From Sphingomonas phyllosphaerae 5.2 (GTDB lineage: Bacteria; Pseudomonadota; Alphaproteobacteria; Sphingomonadales; Sphingomonadaceae), in assembly GCF_000419605.1 (NCBI RefSeq), contig NZ_ATTI01000001.1:2762501-2826500 (forward strand): DNA of 64,000 nt. Reading direction: 5' to 3'. A model generated the notes under the pieces. That model saw only the letters and a list, made by a program, of their open reading frames with translations, was not told where the DNA came from and did no database searches. The translations under genes and the position numbers were made by a program. Positions 44,423-53,356 of this stretch are shown piece by piece. The stretch's first letter is position 1. Each line of letters begins with the position of its first letter.

Positions 44423-45298
44423 TCAACGGCCTCCCCCCTCGAACGCGCGAAGATAGCCATTGTTCGGGCTCATGATGATATTGGTCGACCCTTCGGGCGG
44501 CGTGTTGCCATCGGCGCCGAACGTGTGGCGATAGCTCTGCATCGCGCGATAGAAATCGTAGAAGTCCGCATCCTTGCTGAACGCGTCGGCATAGACGCGC
44601 GCGGCTTGCGCATCGGCCTCGGCCCGCACGATCTGCGCCTGCTTCTGCCCTTGCGCGCGGATCGTGTTGGCTTCCTGCTGGCGCGCGGTGCGCATCCGCT
44701 GCAACGCGCTGTCCAGCGGGCTGCCCTCCGGCAAGTCGGCGTGCTTGATGCGGACGTCGACGATCTCGGCACCGTATTGACGTGCCGAGCTTTGCAGCGA
44801 GTTCTGGATCGCGTCCATCACCGCGCCACGCTCCGGGCTGAGCAGCACCGCGAACGGCACCTTGCCCAGTTCGTTGCGCAATGCCGTGCCCAGCAGCGGG
44901 CGCAACTGGTCGGCGACGCGTTCCTCGGTGTTCGAGGTGCTGCCGGTCGAGGTCACCGCCCGCAACGGATTGACGATCCGGAAGCGCGCATAGGCGTCGA
45001 CGTTCAGCCGCAGCTGGTCGGTCGACAGCACCAGCGTATTGTCGAGGTCGGCGTCGAGCACGCGCTTGTCGATCCACACGATCTTGTCGATGAACGGCAC
45101 GCGCGCGATCAGGCCGGCGCCATCGGCACCGATCGTCTGCCCGGGCTGCCACTGGTTGACCAGCCGCACCGGATTGTTGAGCCGCAGCACCACCGCCTGC
45201 TGCGTCTCGGGCACGATCGCGAACGTCGCCGCGGCGAGGATCGCCACCACCAACGCCAGCATTCCCGCTGCGATCGGGTTACGCATCCACTGCGACAT
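44423..45298 (-). CDS. hflC: HflC, modulator of FtsH protease
   Basis: A 291-residue SPFH/band-7 protein with one N-terminal membrane anchor (AAGMLALVVAILAAATFAIV). The SPFH domain follows (QQAVVLRLNNPVRL, IDKRVLDADLDN, LNVDAYARFRI), and then a long coiled helix rich in Ala/Gln/Arg (RTARQQEANTIRAQGQKQAQIVRAEADAQAARVYADAF). HflC and HflK form a periplasmic cage around FtsH and restrain its proteolysis. The ATG overlaps the hflK stop (TGATG). Confidence 0.96.
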   Translation of the reverse strand: MSQWMRNPIAAGMLALVVAILAAATFAIVPETQQAVVLRLNNPVRLVNQWQPGQTIGADGAGLIARVPFIDKIVWIDKRVLDADLDNTLVLSTDQLRLNVDAYARFRIVNPLRAVTSTGSTSNTEERVADQLRPLLGTALRNELGKVPFAVLLSPERGAVMDAIQNSLQSSARQYGAEIVDVRIKHADLPEGSPLDSALQRMRTARQQEANTIRAQGQKQAQIVRAEADAQAARVYADAFSKDADFYDFYRAMQSYRHTFGADGNTPPEGSTNIIMSPNNGYLRAFEGGGR

Positions 45299-46407
45299 CA
45301 GCGCTGCCCTCCCTGCGCCGCGACAGCGGGCGCGGTGGTCGACGCGCCTTGCGTCGGTTCGACCAGCTTCTTCGCGCGGTCCAGCGGCAGATACGGTGTC
45401 ACGCCCGGTGTCTCGACGATCGTCTTGTCGGTCTTGGCCAGCACGGCCTCCATCGTCTCGTAATACATGCGGCGGCGCGTCACTTCGGGAGCGAGGCGAT
45501 ATTGCGCGTAGACCTGGTCAAAGGCCGATGCCTCGCCCTGCGCGCGCGCGATCACCTGCTGCGAGTAACTGCGCGCGTTGTTCAGGTTCCCGACCGCTTC
45601 CTGTTGCGCGGCGGTGACCGCGTTGAAGTCATCGACAAGTGCCGCCGGCGGCGACGCCTGCTTGATCGACACGCCCTGCACGCGAACGCCCGCCTGATAG
45701 CTGTCCAGGATCTGCTGCATCACCTGCGTGACGCGGGCCTCGATCGTGCCGCGACCGGCGCCGATCGCCTCGTTCATCTGCGTGGTGGCCAGCACCGCAC
45801 GCATCGCGCTCTCCGCGGTCGCGCGTACCGTCTCCTGCGGATCCTTGATCTCGAAGACGTAGTTGCGCGGGTCCGACACGCGCCAGCGGACGGTATAGGC
45901 AAGGTCGATGATGTTCTGGTCGCCGGTCAGCACCGTCTCGCCGCCGTCCTGCGGGAATTCGTCGGTGCGCACCTGTTCGACATCGACCTTCGTCACGTTG
46001 ACGATCGGCGCGGGCAGCGTGAGGCGGATGCCGGGCTCCAGCATCCCCGAATATTTCCCGAAATAGGTCACGACGCCGCGCTGCTGCGGCCCGATCTGGT
46101 GGAAAGAGGTGAGCAACAGCCACACCGCCACCAGCAAGACGACGCCGATCAGCCACAGCGTCCGCGCCGACGCGCCGAGCGGCAGTTGCGGGCGACCGCC
46201 GCCGCCGCCGCCGCCGCCCCCGCCGACACGGGCCTTCTTCAGGAAATCATCAAGCGCGGTGGGCTTGGACGGAGCGCGCCGTCCGCCCGGCGGCACCGAC
46301 CAGGGATTGCGCGGGCCGGCACTGTCGTCGCCGCCGCCTCCCCAAGGTCCGTTATTGTCGGCGGCAAGAATGATCGGGCGCCGGAACCAGCGTCGCAAGA
46401 TGGTCAT
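45298..46407 (-). CDS. hflK: HflK, modulator of FtsH protease
   Basis: A 369-residue partner of HflC. The N-terminal cytoplasmic part is Gly/Pro rich with a run of ten Gly before the membrane helix (LWLIGVVLLVAVWLLLTSF). The SPFH domain has QRGVVTYFGKYSGMLEPGI, TGDQNIIDLAYTVRWRV and FEIKDPQETVRATAESAMRA, then the RAQGEASAFDQVYAQY helix. The start is placed at MTILRRWFRRP by comparison with relatives; an ATG at 46449 would add 14 residues, and neither has a good ribosome site. The gene is divergent from mrp. Confidence 0.94.
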   Translation of the reverse strand: MTILRRWFRRPIILAADNNGPWGGGGDDSAGPRNPWSVPPGGRRAPSKPTALDDFLKKARVGGGGGGGGGGRPQLPLGASARTLWLIGVVLLVAVWLLLTSFHQIGPQQRGVVTYFGKYSGMLEPGIRLTLPAPIVNVTKVDVEQVRTDEFPQDGGETVLTGDQNIIDLAYTVRWRVSDPRNYVFEIKDPQETVRATAESAMRAVLATTQMNEAIGAGRGTIEARVTQVMQQILDSYQAGVRVQGVSIKQASPPAALVDDFNAVTAAQQEAVGNLNNARSYSQQVIARAQGEASAFDQVYAQYRLAPEVTRRRMYYETMEAVLAKTDKTIVETPGVTPYLPLDRAKKLVEPTQGASTTAPAVAAQGGQR

Positions 46408-46479
46408 GAAGGTCTTTATAAGAGCGCCGCCGACGAAAAACAGTGGCAAGCCGCGCCGACGGGCCTACGGATCGCGGCC

Positions 46480-47436
46480 ATGAGCGATAAAGACGTCACG
46501 ACCCGGGTGGTGGAGGCGGTCCGCGCGGTCGCGGGCGCCCGCGCCACGGTGCGAATCGAAGGACAGCGGATCGGCGTCGTGATCGACGCCAGCGGTCTCG
46601 ACGTGTCGGCGCGCGACGCGCTGGAGGCGAGCGTGCGCATGGCGGCCGCGCTGCCCGGCCACGAGGTGCGCATCGTCGTCACGGCCGAGCGCACGCAGCG
46701 CCGCATCGTCGCGGTGGCGAGCGGCAAGGGCGGCGTCGGCAAATCGACCTTGTCGGCCAATCTCGCCATCGCGCTGGCACGTGGCGGGCGGCGCACCGGG
46801 CTGGTCGACGCCGACATCTACGGTCCGTCGCAGCCGCGGCTGATGGCGGTCGAGGGGACGCGCCCGCAAGCGCGCGACAAGGTGCTGCTGCCGGTCGCCA
46901 CCCCCTACGGCGTGCCGTTGCTGTCGATGGGGCAATTGGTCGAGCCGGGGCGCGCGATCGCCTGGCGCGGGCCGATGACCGCGGGCGCGCTGGGACAATT
47001 GATCGATGCCGACTGGGGGGCGACCGACACGCTCGTCGTCGACCTGCCGCCGGGCACCGGCGACGTGCAATTGACGATGGTGCAAAAGCATCGGCCGGCC
47101 GGGGCGGTGATCGTCTCCACGCCGCAGGATCTCGCGTTGATCGACGCACGCCGCGCGATCGACCTGTTCCAGAAGGCCGGCGTGCCGATCATCGGACTGG
47201 TCGAGAACATGGCCGGCTATGCGTGCCCGCATTGCGGCGAGATATCCGATCCGTTCGGGCATGGTGGCGCGGAGGCGGCAGCGGCGGAAGCGGGGATCGC
47301 GTTCCTCGGGCGGGTGCCGCTCGACATCACGATCCGCACCGCGTCCGATGCAGGGCAGCCGCCGGCGGCCACGGACGACGACCGCGTGTTCGCCCCGATC
47401 GCGGCGCAGGTCGCGACGTGGCTGGACGGGCTGTAA
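46480..47436 (+). CDS. apbC: Mrp/ApbC iron-sulfur cluster carrier ATPase
   Basis: A 318-residue P-loop protein that binds and delivers Fe-S clusters in the cytoplasm. A short N-terminal MIP18-like region is followed by the deviant Walker A VASGKGGVGKST (about 79-90), VDADIYGPSQP (switch I), VDLPPGTGDVQLTM (Walker B), STPQDLALIDARRAI, and the cluster-bridging CPHC in GLVENMAGYACPHCGE. The N-terminal domain is shortened relative to many homologs. The gene stands alone, divergent from hflK. Confidence 0.96.
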   Translation: MSDKDVTTRVVEAVRAVAGARATVRIEGQRIGVVIDASGLDVSARDALEASVRMAAALPGHEVRIVVTAERTQRRIVAVASGKGGVGKSTLSANLAIALARGGRRTGLVDADIYGPSQPRLMAVEGTRPQARDKVLLPVATPYGVPLLSMGQLVEPGRAIAWRGPMTAGALGQLIDADWGATDTLVVDLPPGTGDVQLTMVQKHRPAGAVIVSTPQDLALIDARRAIDLFQKAGVPIIGLVENMAGYACPHCGEISDPFGHGGAEAAAAEAGIAFLGRVPLDITIRTASDAGQPPAATDDDRVFAPIAAQVATWLDGL

Positions 47437-48154
47437 GGGAGCGAAGCGTCCGGGCCTGCCTGAGGACGCGCGCATACTTCGACGAGCGTCGTCGCGCGTT
47501 ACGCCCAAACGACCACCGTCGGTCGTCAGCGCCGAGTGCCGGTGCGTGGCCTGATCCGGCGCCTCGTGATCTATGGCCGACGCGAGAAGGATGACGCCAG
47601 CTGAATTCGCGGAGGGATATCGCGTCTCCGAATCCCGAAACGAAGCTGGTTCCGCGTCCGATCCGGAATGTCGATCAACCTCAGGCGGAGCTGGCGTTCA
47701 CGCTTCATCCGGCCGAACACCATTCGGAAGTCGATCGCGCCGCTCTCCACGGGATAGTGGCGGAGAAACAGAACCCCGGTTCGAAGCCGGCCCGACACGC
47801 TCGCACGGCTGGCCAAACGGGCCTGTGCCCACGTCCAACCTGCGCCCACGTCCAAGCCGGCATCGCGACCAGCCTGGGCGGGATCGACATTCAGCGCTTC
47901 GCGGGTGCCGGACTGCCCGCCGATAAAATCGTGATCTGTTCGGGCGAGCCGCGCTCCCACGATCGGGCAGATTCGCTCCCTCCACCGGTCGCTGCAAGCG
48001 TAGCGAAGCCACCCAAAGCGTCGTGCGGAACGTTGGCTTGCTTCGCTACGCTCGTAATGGCGGCGCTTCGGAATGTCCGGCCGAATGTCGAACGGTCCGG
48101 CGAAGCGATCCTGCGCGGGATCGCCTCGCTGGCTCACGATCGAGGACGGGCCGC
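47437..48154. other. Gap of about 700 bases with a repeat but no recognised gene
   Basis: Between apbC and the cytochrome c gene. Frames on both strands are Arg-rich and lack motifs or ribosome sites, as expected for non-coding high-GC DNA. The only structure seen is the palindromic repeat at about 47.99-48.06 kb. Confidence 0.5.
47987..48064. repeat. Palindromic intergenic repeat, diverged copy
   Basis: An inverted pair sharing AAGCGTAGCGAAGC on the left and GCTTCGCTACGCT on the right, around a spacer of about 15 bases. It is the same element as at 40179-40255 with more changes in the outer arms. Confidence 0.7.
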
Positions 48155-48850
48155 TTACGGCTTGGCCGGCGGAATCACGCCAAGTGACTTGCCATCCTTG
48201 GCTGCCGGATCGATCGACGGCGCGCCCGAGGCCGGCGTACCGGTGTTCGCGAGGTCGGCGGTGTCGCCCTTGGTGGCCTCGGTCACGTTCGCGACGGCCG
48301 GATCCGTTGGCGCACCCGCCGCCGGAGCGGCGGGCAGCGGCAGGTTCGATCCCTGCTGGTTCAGGTACGCGATCACGTTCGCGCGATCCTCGGCATTGCC
48401 GAGACCCGCGAAGGTCATCTTGGTCCCGTTTGCGAACTTGCGCGGCGAGGTCAGCCACGCGTTCATCTTCTCGAAGTCCCAATTTCCGCCGACGCTCTTC
48501 AACGCATCGGAGAAGGCGAACCCGCCCTTGCCCTGCCCGACCGGCTCGCCCAGCGTGCCGTACAGGTTCGGGCCGATGCCGTTGGCGCCGCCCTGGTTGA
48601 TGGTGTGGCACGCGGCGCACTTCTTGAACACCTCAGCGCCCTTTGCGGGGTCGGCCGCGCCCAGCAGCGCCGCGATCGGCACCACGGCGGCGCCACCGCC
48701 ACCGCCGGCTTCCTCGACGCCCTCGATGGCATAGCCCGGCTTCTCGGGGCGCTCGCCATGGAACAGCATGCCGCCCGCGATCGACAGCCCCAGCGCGGTA
48801 CCCGCCGCCGCCAGCGCCCAGCCGAAAATCGTGTTGGTCCGATCGTCCAT
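48155..48850 (-). CDS. Membrane-anchored cytochrome c (CycM-like)
   Basis: A 231-residue protein with an uncleaved N-terminal anchor (TIFGWALAAAGTALGLSIAGG), a Gly-rich linker, and one class I cytochrome c domain. Heme is attached at CAACH (Cys78, Cys81, His82); the distal Met is in GTKMTFAG. GGANGIGPNLYGTLG and NVIAYLNQ complete the fold. Membrane cytochrome c552/CycM carries electrons from the bc1 complex to the aa3 oxidase in alphaproteobacteria. A Pro/Ala/Thr-rich C-terminal tail of about 60 residues is unusual. The internal ATG start (MDDRTNT) is chosen because it leads straight into the anchor. Confidence 0.93.
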   Translation of the reverse strand: MDDRTNTIFGWALAAAGTALGLSIAGGMLFHGERPEKPGYAIEGVEEAGGGGGAAVVPIAALLGAADPAKGAEVFKKCAACHTINQGGANGIGPNLYGTLGEPVGQGKGGFAFSDALKSVGGNWDFEKMNAWLTSPRKFANGTKMTFAGLGNAEDRANVIAYLNQQGSNLPLPAAPAAGAPTDPAVANVTEATKGDTADLANTGTPASGAPSIDPAAKDGKSLGVIPPAKP

Positions 48851-49110
48851 GTCGCCGTTTCGCCCCTCTTCCTTCACCGTTCCATAGAAAGGGCTATCCC
48901 GCATCGCAAGCGCTTGAGCAGCGTCGCGCACGCTTCGTGGGTCCAATCTTCGTCAAACAGCGATCCCGCACGCCGTGGAAGATCGCCCACGAGCACCGTA
49001 CCACCGCGCGCAAACAGGTGAAGAAGCCGCTCCGCGCGAGTCCGCCTCCGACGGGGCGCGCGTCTCCGCGACCTTGTTCTGATCCGGTTTGGACTTTACG
49101 CGCAGCGACC

Positions 49111-50001
49111 ATGCAAAGTTACGCCGAACCCGCCCGTCCGATCGTCGCCGCCATGGCCGCGGCCGCCGCCGCGGCGCCCGACCGGGCCGTCGCGTTCCAG
49201 GGTGCGCCGGGCGCGAACAGCCATGTCGCAGTGCAGGAAGCGTTTCCGACCGCGCTGCCGCTGCCGTGCTTCAGTTTCGAGGATGCGCTGGATGCGGTGA
49301 AGACCGGCGCGGCGGATTGCGCGATCATCCCGATCGAGAATTCGCTGCATGGCCGCGTCGCCGACATGCATTTCCTGCTGCCTGAATCCGGGCTGGTCAT
49401 CACCGGGGAGCACTTCCTGGCCATCCGCCACGCGCTGATCGGCTATGCCCCGCGCGACGGCGTGCGACAGGCGATGAGCCATCCGCAGGCGCTGGGCCAA
49501 TGCCGGCATTGGCTGAAGGCGCACGGCATCGCGCCGGTCAACTACCCCGATACCGCGGGCGCCGCGGCAATGGTGGCGGAGCTGCGCGATCCCGCGATCG
49601 CCGCGCTCGCGCCGCCGGGTGCCGCGGCGATCTACGGGCTGGAGCTGCTCGCCACCGACATCGCCGATGCCGACCACAATACCACGCGCTTCGTCACGCT
49701 GGCGCGCGGCGCCCGGCCGCTGGCGGGCGACGGGCCATGGATGACGACCTTTATCTTCGAAGTGAAGAACGTGCCGGCCGCGCTTTACAAGGCGATGGGC
49801 GGCTTCGCGACGAACGGCGTCAACATGACCAAGCTGGAAAGCTACCAGCGCGGCGGCAGCTTCGCCGCCACCGAGTTCTACGCTGACGTCGAGGGGCGCC
49901 CCGGCGACGCGGCGTTCGACCGCGCGATGGAGGAACTGGGCTTCCACTCGAAATGGGTGCGCGTGCTCGGCACCTATGCGCAGGCCCGCAAGCGCGGCTG
50001 A
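49111..50001 (+). CDS. pheA: Prephenate dehydratase
   Basis: A 296-residue monofunctional enzyme that converts prephenate to phenylpyruvate for phenylalanine synthesis. The catalytic part has AFQGAPGANSHVAV, CAIIPIENSLHGRV, SHPQALGQCRHWL and the active-site DADHNTTRFVTLA (Thr-Arg-Phe). A C-terminal ACT domain (TTFIFEVKNVPAALYKAMGGFA, NMTKLESYQ) binds phenylalanine for feedback control. The chosen ATG is the first that gives the family N-terminus. Confidence 0.97.
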   Translation: MQSYAEPARPIVAAMAAAAAAAPDRAVAFQGAPGANSHVAVQEAFPTALPLPCFSFEDALDAVKTGAADCAIIPIENSLHGRVADMHFLLPESGLVITGEHFLAIRHALIGYAPRDGVRQAMSHPQALGQCRHWLKAHGIAPVNYPDTAGAAAMVAELRDPAIAALAPPGAAAIYGLELLATDIADADHNTTRFVTLARGARPLAGDGPWMTTFIFEVKNVPAALYKAMGGFATNGVNMTKLESYQRGGSFAATEFYADVEGRPGDAAFDRAMEELGFHSKWVRVLGTYAQARKRG

Positions 50002-50026
50002 GCACCGCGCCCGCGAGCCCGGCGAA

Positions 50027-50227
50027 TCAGATCGCCGTCCCGCGCACCACGCCCCACGCGGCATAGGTGCCTGCCATGATCGCGACCGAGCAGGTGATCC
50101 CGAACAGCACGTAGCCGACGTACATCAGCATCGGCGGGTTGGCGCGCGCCAGCTTGCGGTTGCGCGACGCGCCCGTCAGCACGAAACTCAGCAGCATCCC
50201 ATACGTCAGTGCAACGGCTTCGATCAT
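50027..50227 (-). CDS. Small two-helix membrane protein
   Basis: A 66-residue protein with two predicted helices (EAVALTYGMLLSFVLTGA and MLMYVGYVLFGITCSVAIMAGTYAAW) joined by a basic loop SRNRKLARANPP. No family is recognised. The start has a good ribosome site (GAGGGGCGGATA before the ATG). It lies 25 bp past pheA on the opposite strand. Confidence 0.7.
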   Translation of the reverse strand: MIEAVALTYGMLLSFVLTGASRNRKLARANPPMLMYVGYVLFGITCSVAIMAGTYAAWGVVRGTAI

Positions 50228-50369
50228 TATCCGCCCCTCGGCTCCACGACAGTCCACCACGACGCCCCCCGGCGTCCGTGCGCGATTAACCATATCGGCC
50301 GTCCGTCACGAAGTCGTTAACGCGCGCCTCGCCGCTTGCCTCCCACGGCTCGCCGACTAACAGGCGTGC

Positions 50370-51029
50370 ATGTCCACCCGACTCGCCGTCTTCGATTGCG
50401 ACGGCACGCTCGTCGACAGCCAGGCCAATATATGCCGCGCGATGGAGCACGCCTTCGCCACGCTCGCGCTGCCCGCGCCGCCGCGCCCGGCGGTTCGCGC
50501 GATCGTCGGGCTCAGCCTGGTGGAGGCGATGGCGCTGCTCGCGCCCGAGCTTGGCACCGCGGCGCATCTGGCGCTGACCGACGCCTACAAGACTACCTTC
50601 CGCCGGATGCGCGAGGACGGCGAACTGGATGCCGAGCCGCTTTACGACGGGCTGGTGGCGGCGCTGGACGCGCTGGCGGCGGACGGCTGGATGCTGGGCA
50701 TCGCCACCGGCAAGTCCGATCGCGGACTGGCGCACGTCCTCGCGCTGCACGGGCTGACCAGGCGGTTCGTCACCTTGCAGACCGCCGATCGCCATCCGTC
50801 GAAACCGCATCCCGCGATGCTCCACGCCGCCATGGCGGAGGCGGGCGCCGTGCCCCATATGACCGCGATGATCGGCGACACCAGTTTCGACATGGCGATG
50901 GCACGCGCCGCGGGCGTCCGCGCGGTCGGTGTGACGTGGGGCTATCACCGCGAGGCGGCGCTGTGGAGCGCCGGCGCGCAGGCGATGGCGCAACGATGTG
51001 CCGACCTGCCGGCGTGTCTGGCGGCATGA
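50370..51029 (+). CDS. HAD-family hydrolase, phosphoglycolate phosphatase-like
   Basis: A 219-residue HAD phosphatase. Motif I is FDCDGTLVDS (nucleophile Asp9, Asp11), a helical C1 cap follows, motif II/III is GIATGKSDRGL and KPHPAM, and motif IV is MIGDTSFDMAMARAAG. The overall type matches Gph-like enzymes that remove phosphate from small sugars or phosphoglycolate. The substrate is not fixed by sequence. It overlaps a small membrane-protein gene (ATGA), which in turn overlaps the ATP12-type chaperone. Confidence 0.9.
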   Translation: MSTRLAVFDCDGTLVDSQANICRAMEHAFATLALPAPPRPAVRAIVGLSLVEAMALLAPELGTAAHLALTDAYKTTFRRMREDGELDAEPLYDGLVAALDALAADGWMLGIATGKSDRGLAHVLALHGLTRRFVTLQTADRHPSKPHPAMLHAAMAEAGAVPHMTAMIGDTSFDMAMARAAGVRAVGVTWGYHREAALWSAGAQAMAQRCADLPACLAA

Positions 51030-51232
51030 GCGACCCGGCCCGCGCGCGCTGGGCGGCGATCGTCGGGATCCGGCTGGCCGCCACTGCCGGCGCATTGCTG
51101 GGGGTCGTGCTGCTGGGGCGCGCGCAGACGCTTGGCCCGCGCGTGCTGGGCGTTGCGATCGTGCTGAGCGCCCTGTGGATGATGGCGACGGTGCCCCGCG
51201 CACTCGCGCGACGCTGGAGAAGCCCGAAATGA
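51026..51232 (+). CDS. Small membrane protein in HAD-ATP12 operon
   Basis: A 68-residue protein with two helices (AIVGIRLAATAGALLGVVLLG and LGVAIVLSALWMMATVPRAL) and a basic tail. No family name is known to me. The four-base overlaps at both ends (ATGA) support translation. It may be involved in F1Fo assembly by association with the next gene, which is only an inference. Confidence 0.8.
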   Translation: MSDPARARWAAIVGIRLAATAGALLGVVLLGRAQTLGPRVLGVAIVLSALWMMATVPRALARRWRSPK

Positions 51233-51957
51233 AGCGGTTCTGGACCGAGGTCTCGATCGACGCCGACCGCTCGATCCGGCTCGATGCACGCCCCGTGCGC
51301 ACGCCCGGCCGCGCGCCGCTGGCCGTGCCGACGGCGGCGCTGGCGGCGGCGATCGCGGAGGAATGGCGCGCGGTCGGCGAGACGATCGATCCACGCGCGA
51401 TGCCGCTGACCGGGCTGGCCAATGCCGCGATCGACCGCGTCGCCGCCATCCCGGGCGATTTCGCCGCAGGGCTGGTGCGCTATGCCGAGAACGACCTGCT
51501 CTGCTACCGCGCCGATGGCCCGACGCCGCTGATCGCGCGGCAGGCCGCCGCCTGGGATCCGCTGCTCGACTGGGCAAGCCGGCGCTACGACGTGCATTTC
51601 ACGATCGTTGCGGGGATCATGCACCGGCCGCAACCGCCCGCGACGATCGCGCGGCTGGCCGAGGCGGTCGCGAGTCGCGACGCCTTCCATCTCGCCCCCC
51701 TCTCGCCGCTCGTAACGCTGACCGGCACGCTGGTGGGGGCGCTGGCGCTGGCCGAACACGCCGTCGATGCCGATAGCCTGTGGGCCGCCGCGATGGTCGA
51801 CGAGGATTGGCAGAGCGAGCAATGGGGCGAGGACACGCTCGCCACGCAGGTGCGCACGGCCAAGCGTCACGATTTCGACGCGGCGGCGCGGTTCCTGGCG
51901 TTGCTGGACGCGGATCGTATGTCCGAAAACCCGCGATCGGCGTCCTTTACCCACTAG
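51229..51957 (+). CDS. ATP12-family F1-ATPase assembly chaperone
   Basis: A 242-residue protein of the ATP12 family, known in mitochondria and alphaproteobacteria to bind the F1 alpha subunit before assembly. It opens KRFWTEVSIDAD with LDARPVRTPGRAPLAVPTAALAAAIAEEW, and has the conserved MPLTGLANAAIDRV, LLCYRADGPTPLIARQAAAWDPLLDW and late DEDWQSEQWGEDT segments. The ATP synthase operon is not in the window. It is the third gene of a coupled operon. Confidence 0.93.
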   Translation: MKRFWTEVSIDADRSIRLDARPVRTPGRAPLAVPTAALAAAIAEEWRAVGETIDPRAMPLTGLANAAIDRVAAIPGDFAAGLVRYAENDLLCYRADGPTPLIARQAAAWDPLLDWASRRYDVHFTIVAGIMHRPQPPATIARLAEAVASRDAFHLAPLSPLVTLTGTLVGALALAEHAVDADSLWAAAMVDEDWQSEQWGEDTLATQVRTAKRHDFDAAARFLALLDADRMSENPRSASFTH

Positions 51958-52004
51958 CCGCACCGGCCGAAAAGCTGCTGCATCAGCAGTAATCAGGTGC
52001 GTCC

Positions 52005-53135
52005 ATGCAACATATCGATCGAAGAATGGTCCTGACCGCAGCAGCGGCACTGACCGGCACGATGCTCGTCGGCAAGACGGCGTCCGCACAGAAGGTGGAT
52101 GGTCTGTTCGACGCATCGAACAATCCTGCGCCCGAGAAGATCGCCCCCTATCGCGCCCGGTTCGGCCGGACGAGACCGCTGGTTGCCATCGTCGGATTGA
52201 ACGAAGGCACGATCATCAGCGATTTCTGCATTCCCTTCGGCGTGATGGCGCGATCGGGCGTGGCCGATGTCGTGTCGGTCGCCGTGACACCCGGTCCGGT
52301 GAAGATGCAGCCGTTGACCTTCCAGCTGCAGGAAACGGCCGCCAGCTTCGACAAGCTTCATCCCGAAGGCGCCGACTATATCTTCGTTCCCGCGGTCGAG
52401 AACGACAATGATCCCGGCCTGCTACGCTGGATCAAGGCGCAGGCGGCCAAGGGCAGCACCGTGATCAGCATCTGCTACGGCGCGATGGCCGTTGCCAATA
52501 CCGGCCTGTTCGACGGGCATCGCGCGACCTCCCACTACAGTAACGAGCAGATGCGGGTGCGCCGCTTTCCGAAGGTGCGGTGGCAGAAGAACATTCGCTA
52601 CGTCGCCGATGGCAAGGTCGTGTCCAGCGCCGGGGTGAGCGCTTCGATGCCGACCTCCATCGCACTGGTCGAGGCGATCGCCGGCCCCGCCAAGGCCGCA
52701 CAGGTGGCGCGCGACGTGGGCATCGACGGCTGGAGTTCGAAGCATGACAGCGATGCGTTCCAGTCCGATCCGGGCAACGCCGACATGCCGCCGCGCGACG
52801 CGCGACCGGACGTGACGCTCGCCATTCCCGTGCAGGCCGGCGACGATGAGATCGCGCTCGCGCTCACCGCCGAGGCCTACAGCCGGACCGGAAATACGAT
52901 GGCGTATGCCGTCGCGGCCAGCAAGGCGCCGCTTCGGCTCGCGCATGGGCTGGTCGTCCTGCCTGACATCGTCGCGGGCGACGGCACGCGCATCGATCGT
53001 ACGCTGGCGCGGCTCGAAGCGCATGAAGCCACCCGTGCGCTCGACATCGCGCTCACCGACATCGCGAAGACGTATGGAGTCAAGGCGGCGCGCAATGTCG
53101 CGTTGTTCATGGAGTATCCCGGCCCGCTGGGGTGA
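52005..53135 (+). CDS. Exported DJ-1/PfpI family protein
   Basis: A 376-residue protein with a signal peptide (IDRRMVLTAAAALTGTMLVGKTASAQ; the Arg pair could allow Tat export). Residues about 55-225 form a DJ-1/PfpI domain: PLVAIVGLNEGTIISDFCIPFG, then the nucleophile elbow STVISICYGA with Cys157, and GLFDGHRATSHY with the His. The remaining 150 residues are not recognised but resemble a second, degenerate copy or a lid. It could be a periplasmic amidase, chaperone or deglycase-type enzyme. An AraC-type regulator with the same kind of domain follows. Confidence 0.8.
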   Translation: MQHIDRRMVLTAAAALTGTMLVGKTASAQKVDGLFDASNNPAPEKIAPYRARFGRTRPLVAIVGLNEGTIISDFCIPFGVMARSGVADVVSVAVTPGPVKMQPLTFQLQETAASFDKLHPEGADYIFVPAVENDNDPGLLRWIKAQAAKGSTVISICYGAMAVANTGLFDGHRATSHYSNEQMRVRRFPKVRWQKNIRYVADGKVVSSAGVSASMPTSIALVEAIAGPAKAAQVARDVGIDGWSSKHDSDAFQSDPGNADMPPRDARPDVTLAIPVQAGDDEIALALTAEAYSRTGNTMAYAVAASKAPLRLAHGLVVLPDIVAGDGTRIDRTLARLEAHEATRALDIALTDIAKTYGVKAARNVALFMEYPGPLG

Positions 53136-53356
53136 GCCTCGGGCTTGGTGCCGCTCCCCCATGCGAACTGCGCCACTGCCGCGCTTTCGGGCGGGCGAAA
53201 GCAGGGCGGTGCGAACGGCGGCCCGGCCGATCCGGTCGGATCACCCCTGTTTATCGGGCAAAGATCCCTCGATTTTGGCCATGCGCCGGTTTGTGGGTAG
53301 CGACCCGCCTTTTGAGCGATACGGTCGTTGCTCCACGCGCCTTGCCGAGGACCTGC

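Noticed and set aside
46170..46260. Simple-sequence repeat (CCG) run
   Set aside because: It encodes the poly-Gly linker of HflK and needs no other explanation; a similar run encodes the DegP Gly loop.
47571..48620. Long minus-strand frame over the 47.5-48.1 kb gap
   Set aside because: It is out of frame with the cytochrome c gene and reads through a palindromic repeat; no motif supports it.
53290..53310. GGGTAGCGACCC element shared with about 60.44 kb
   Set aside because: Only about 12 bases match and the arms are four bases long, so chance is likely.
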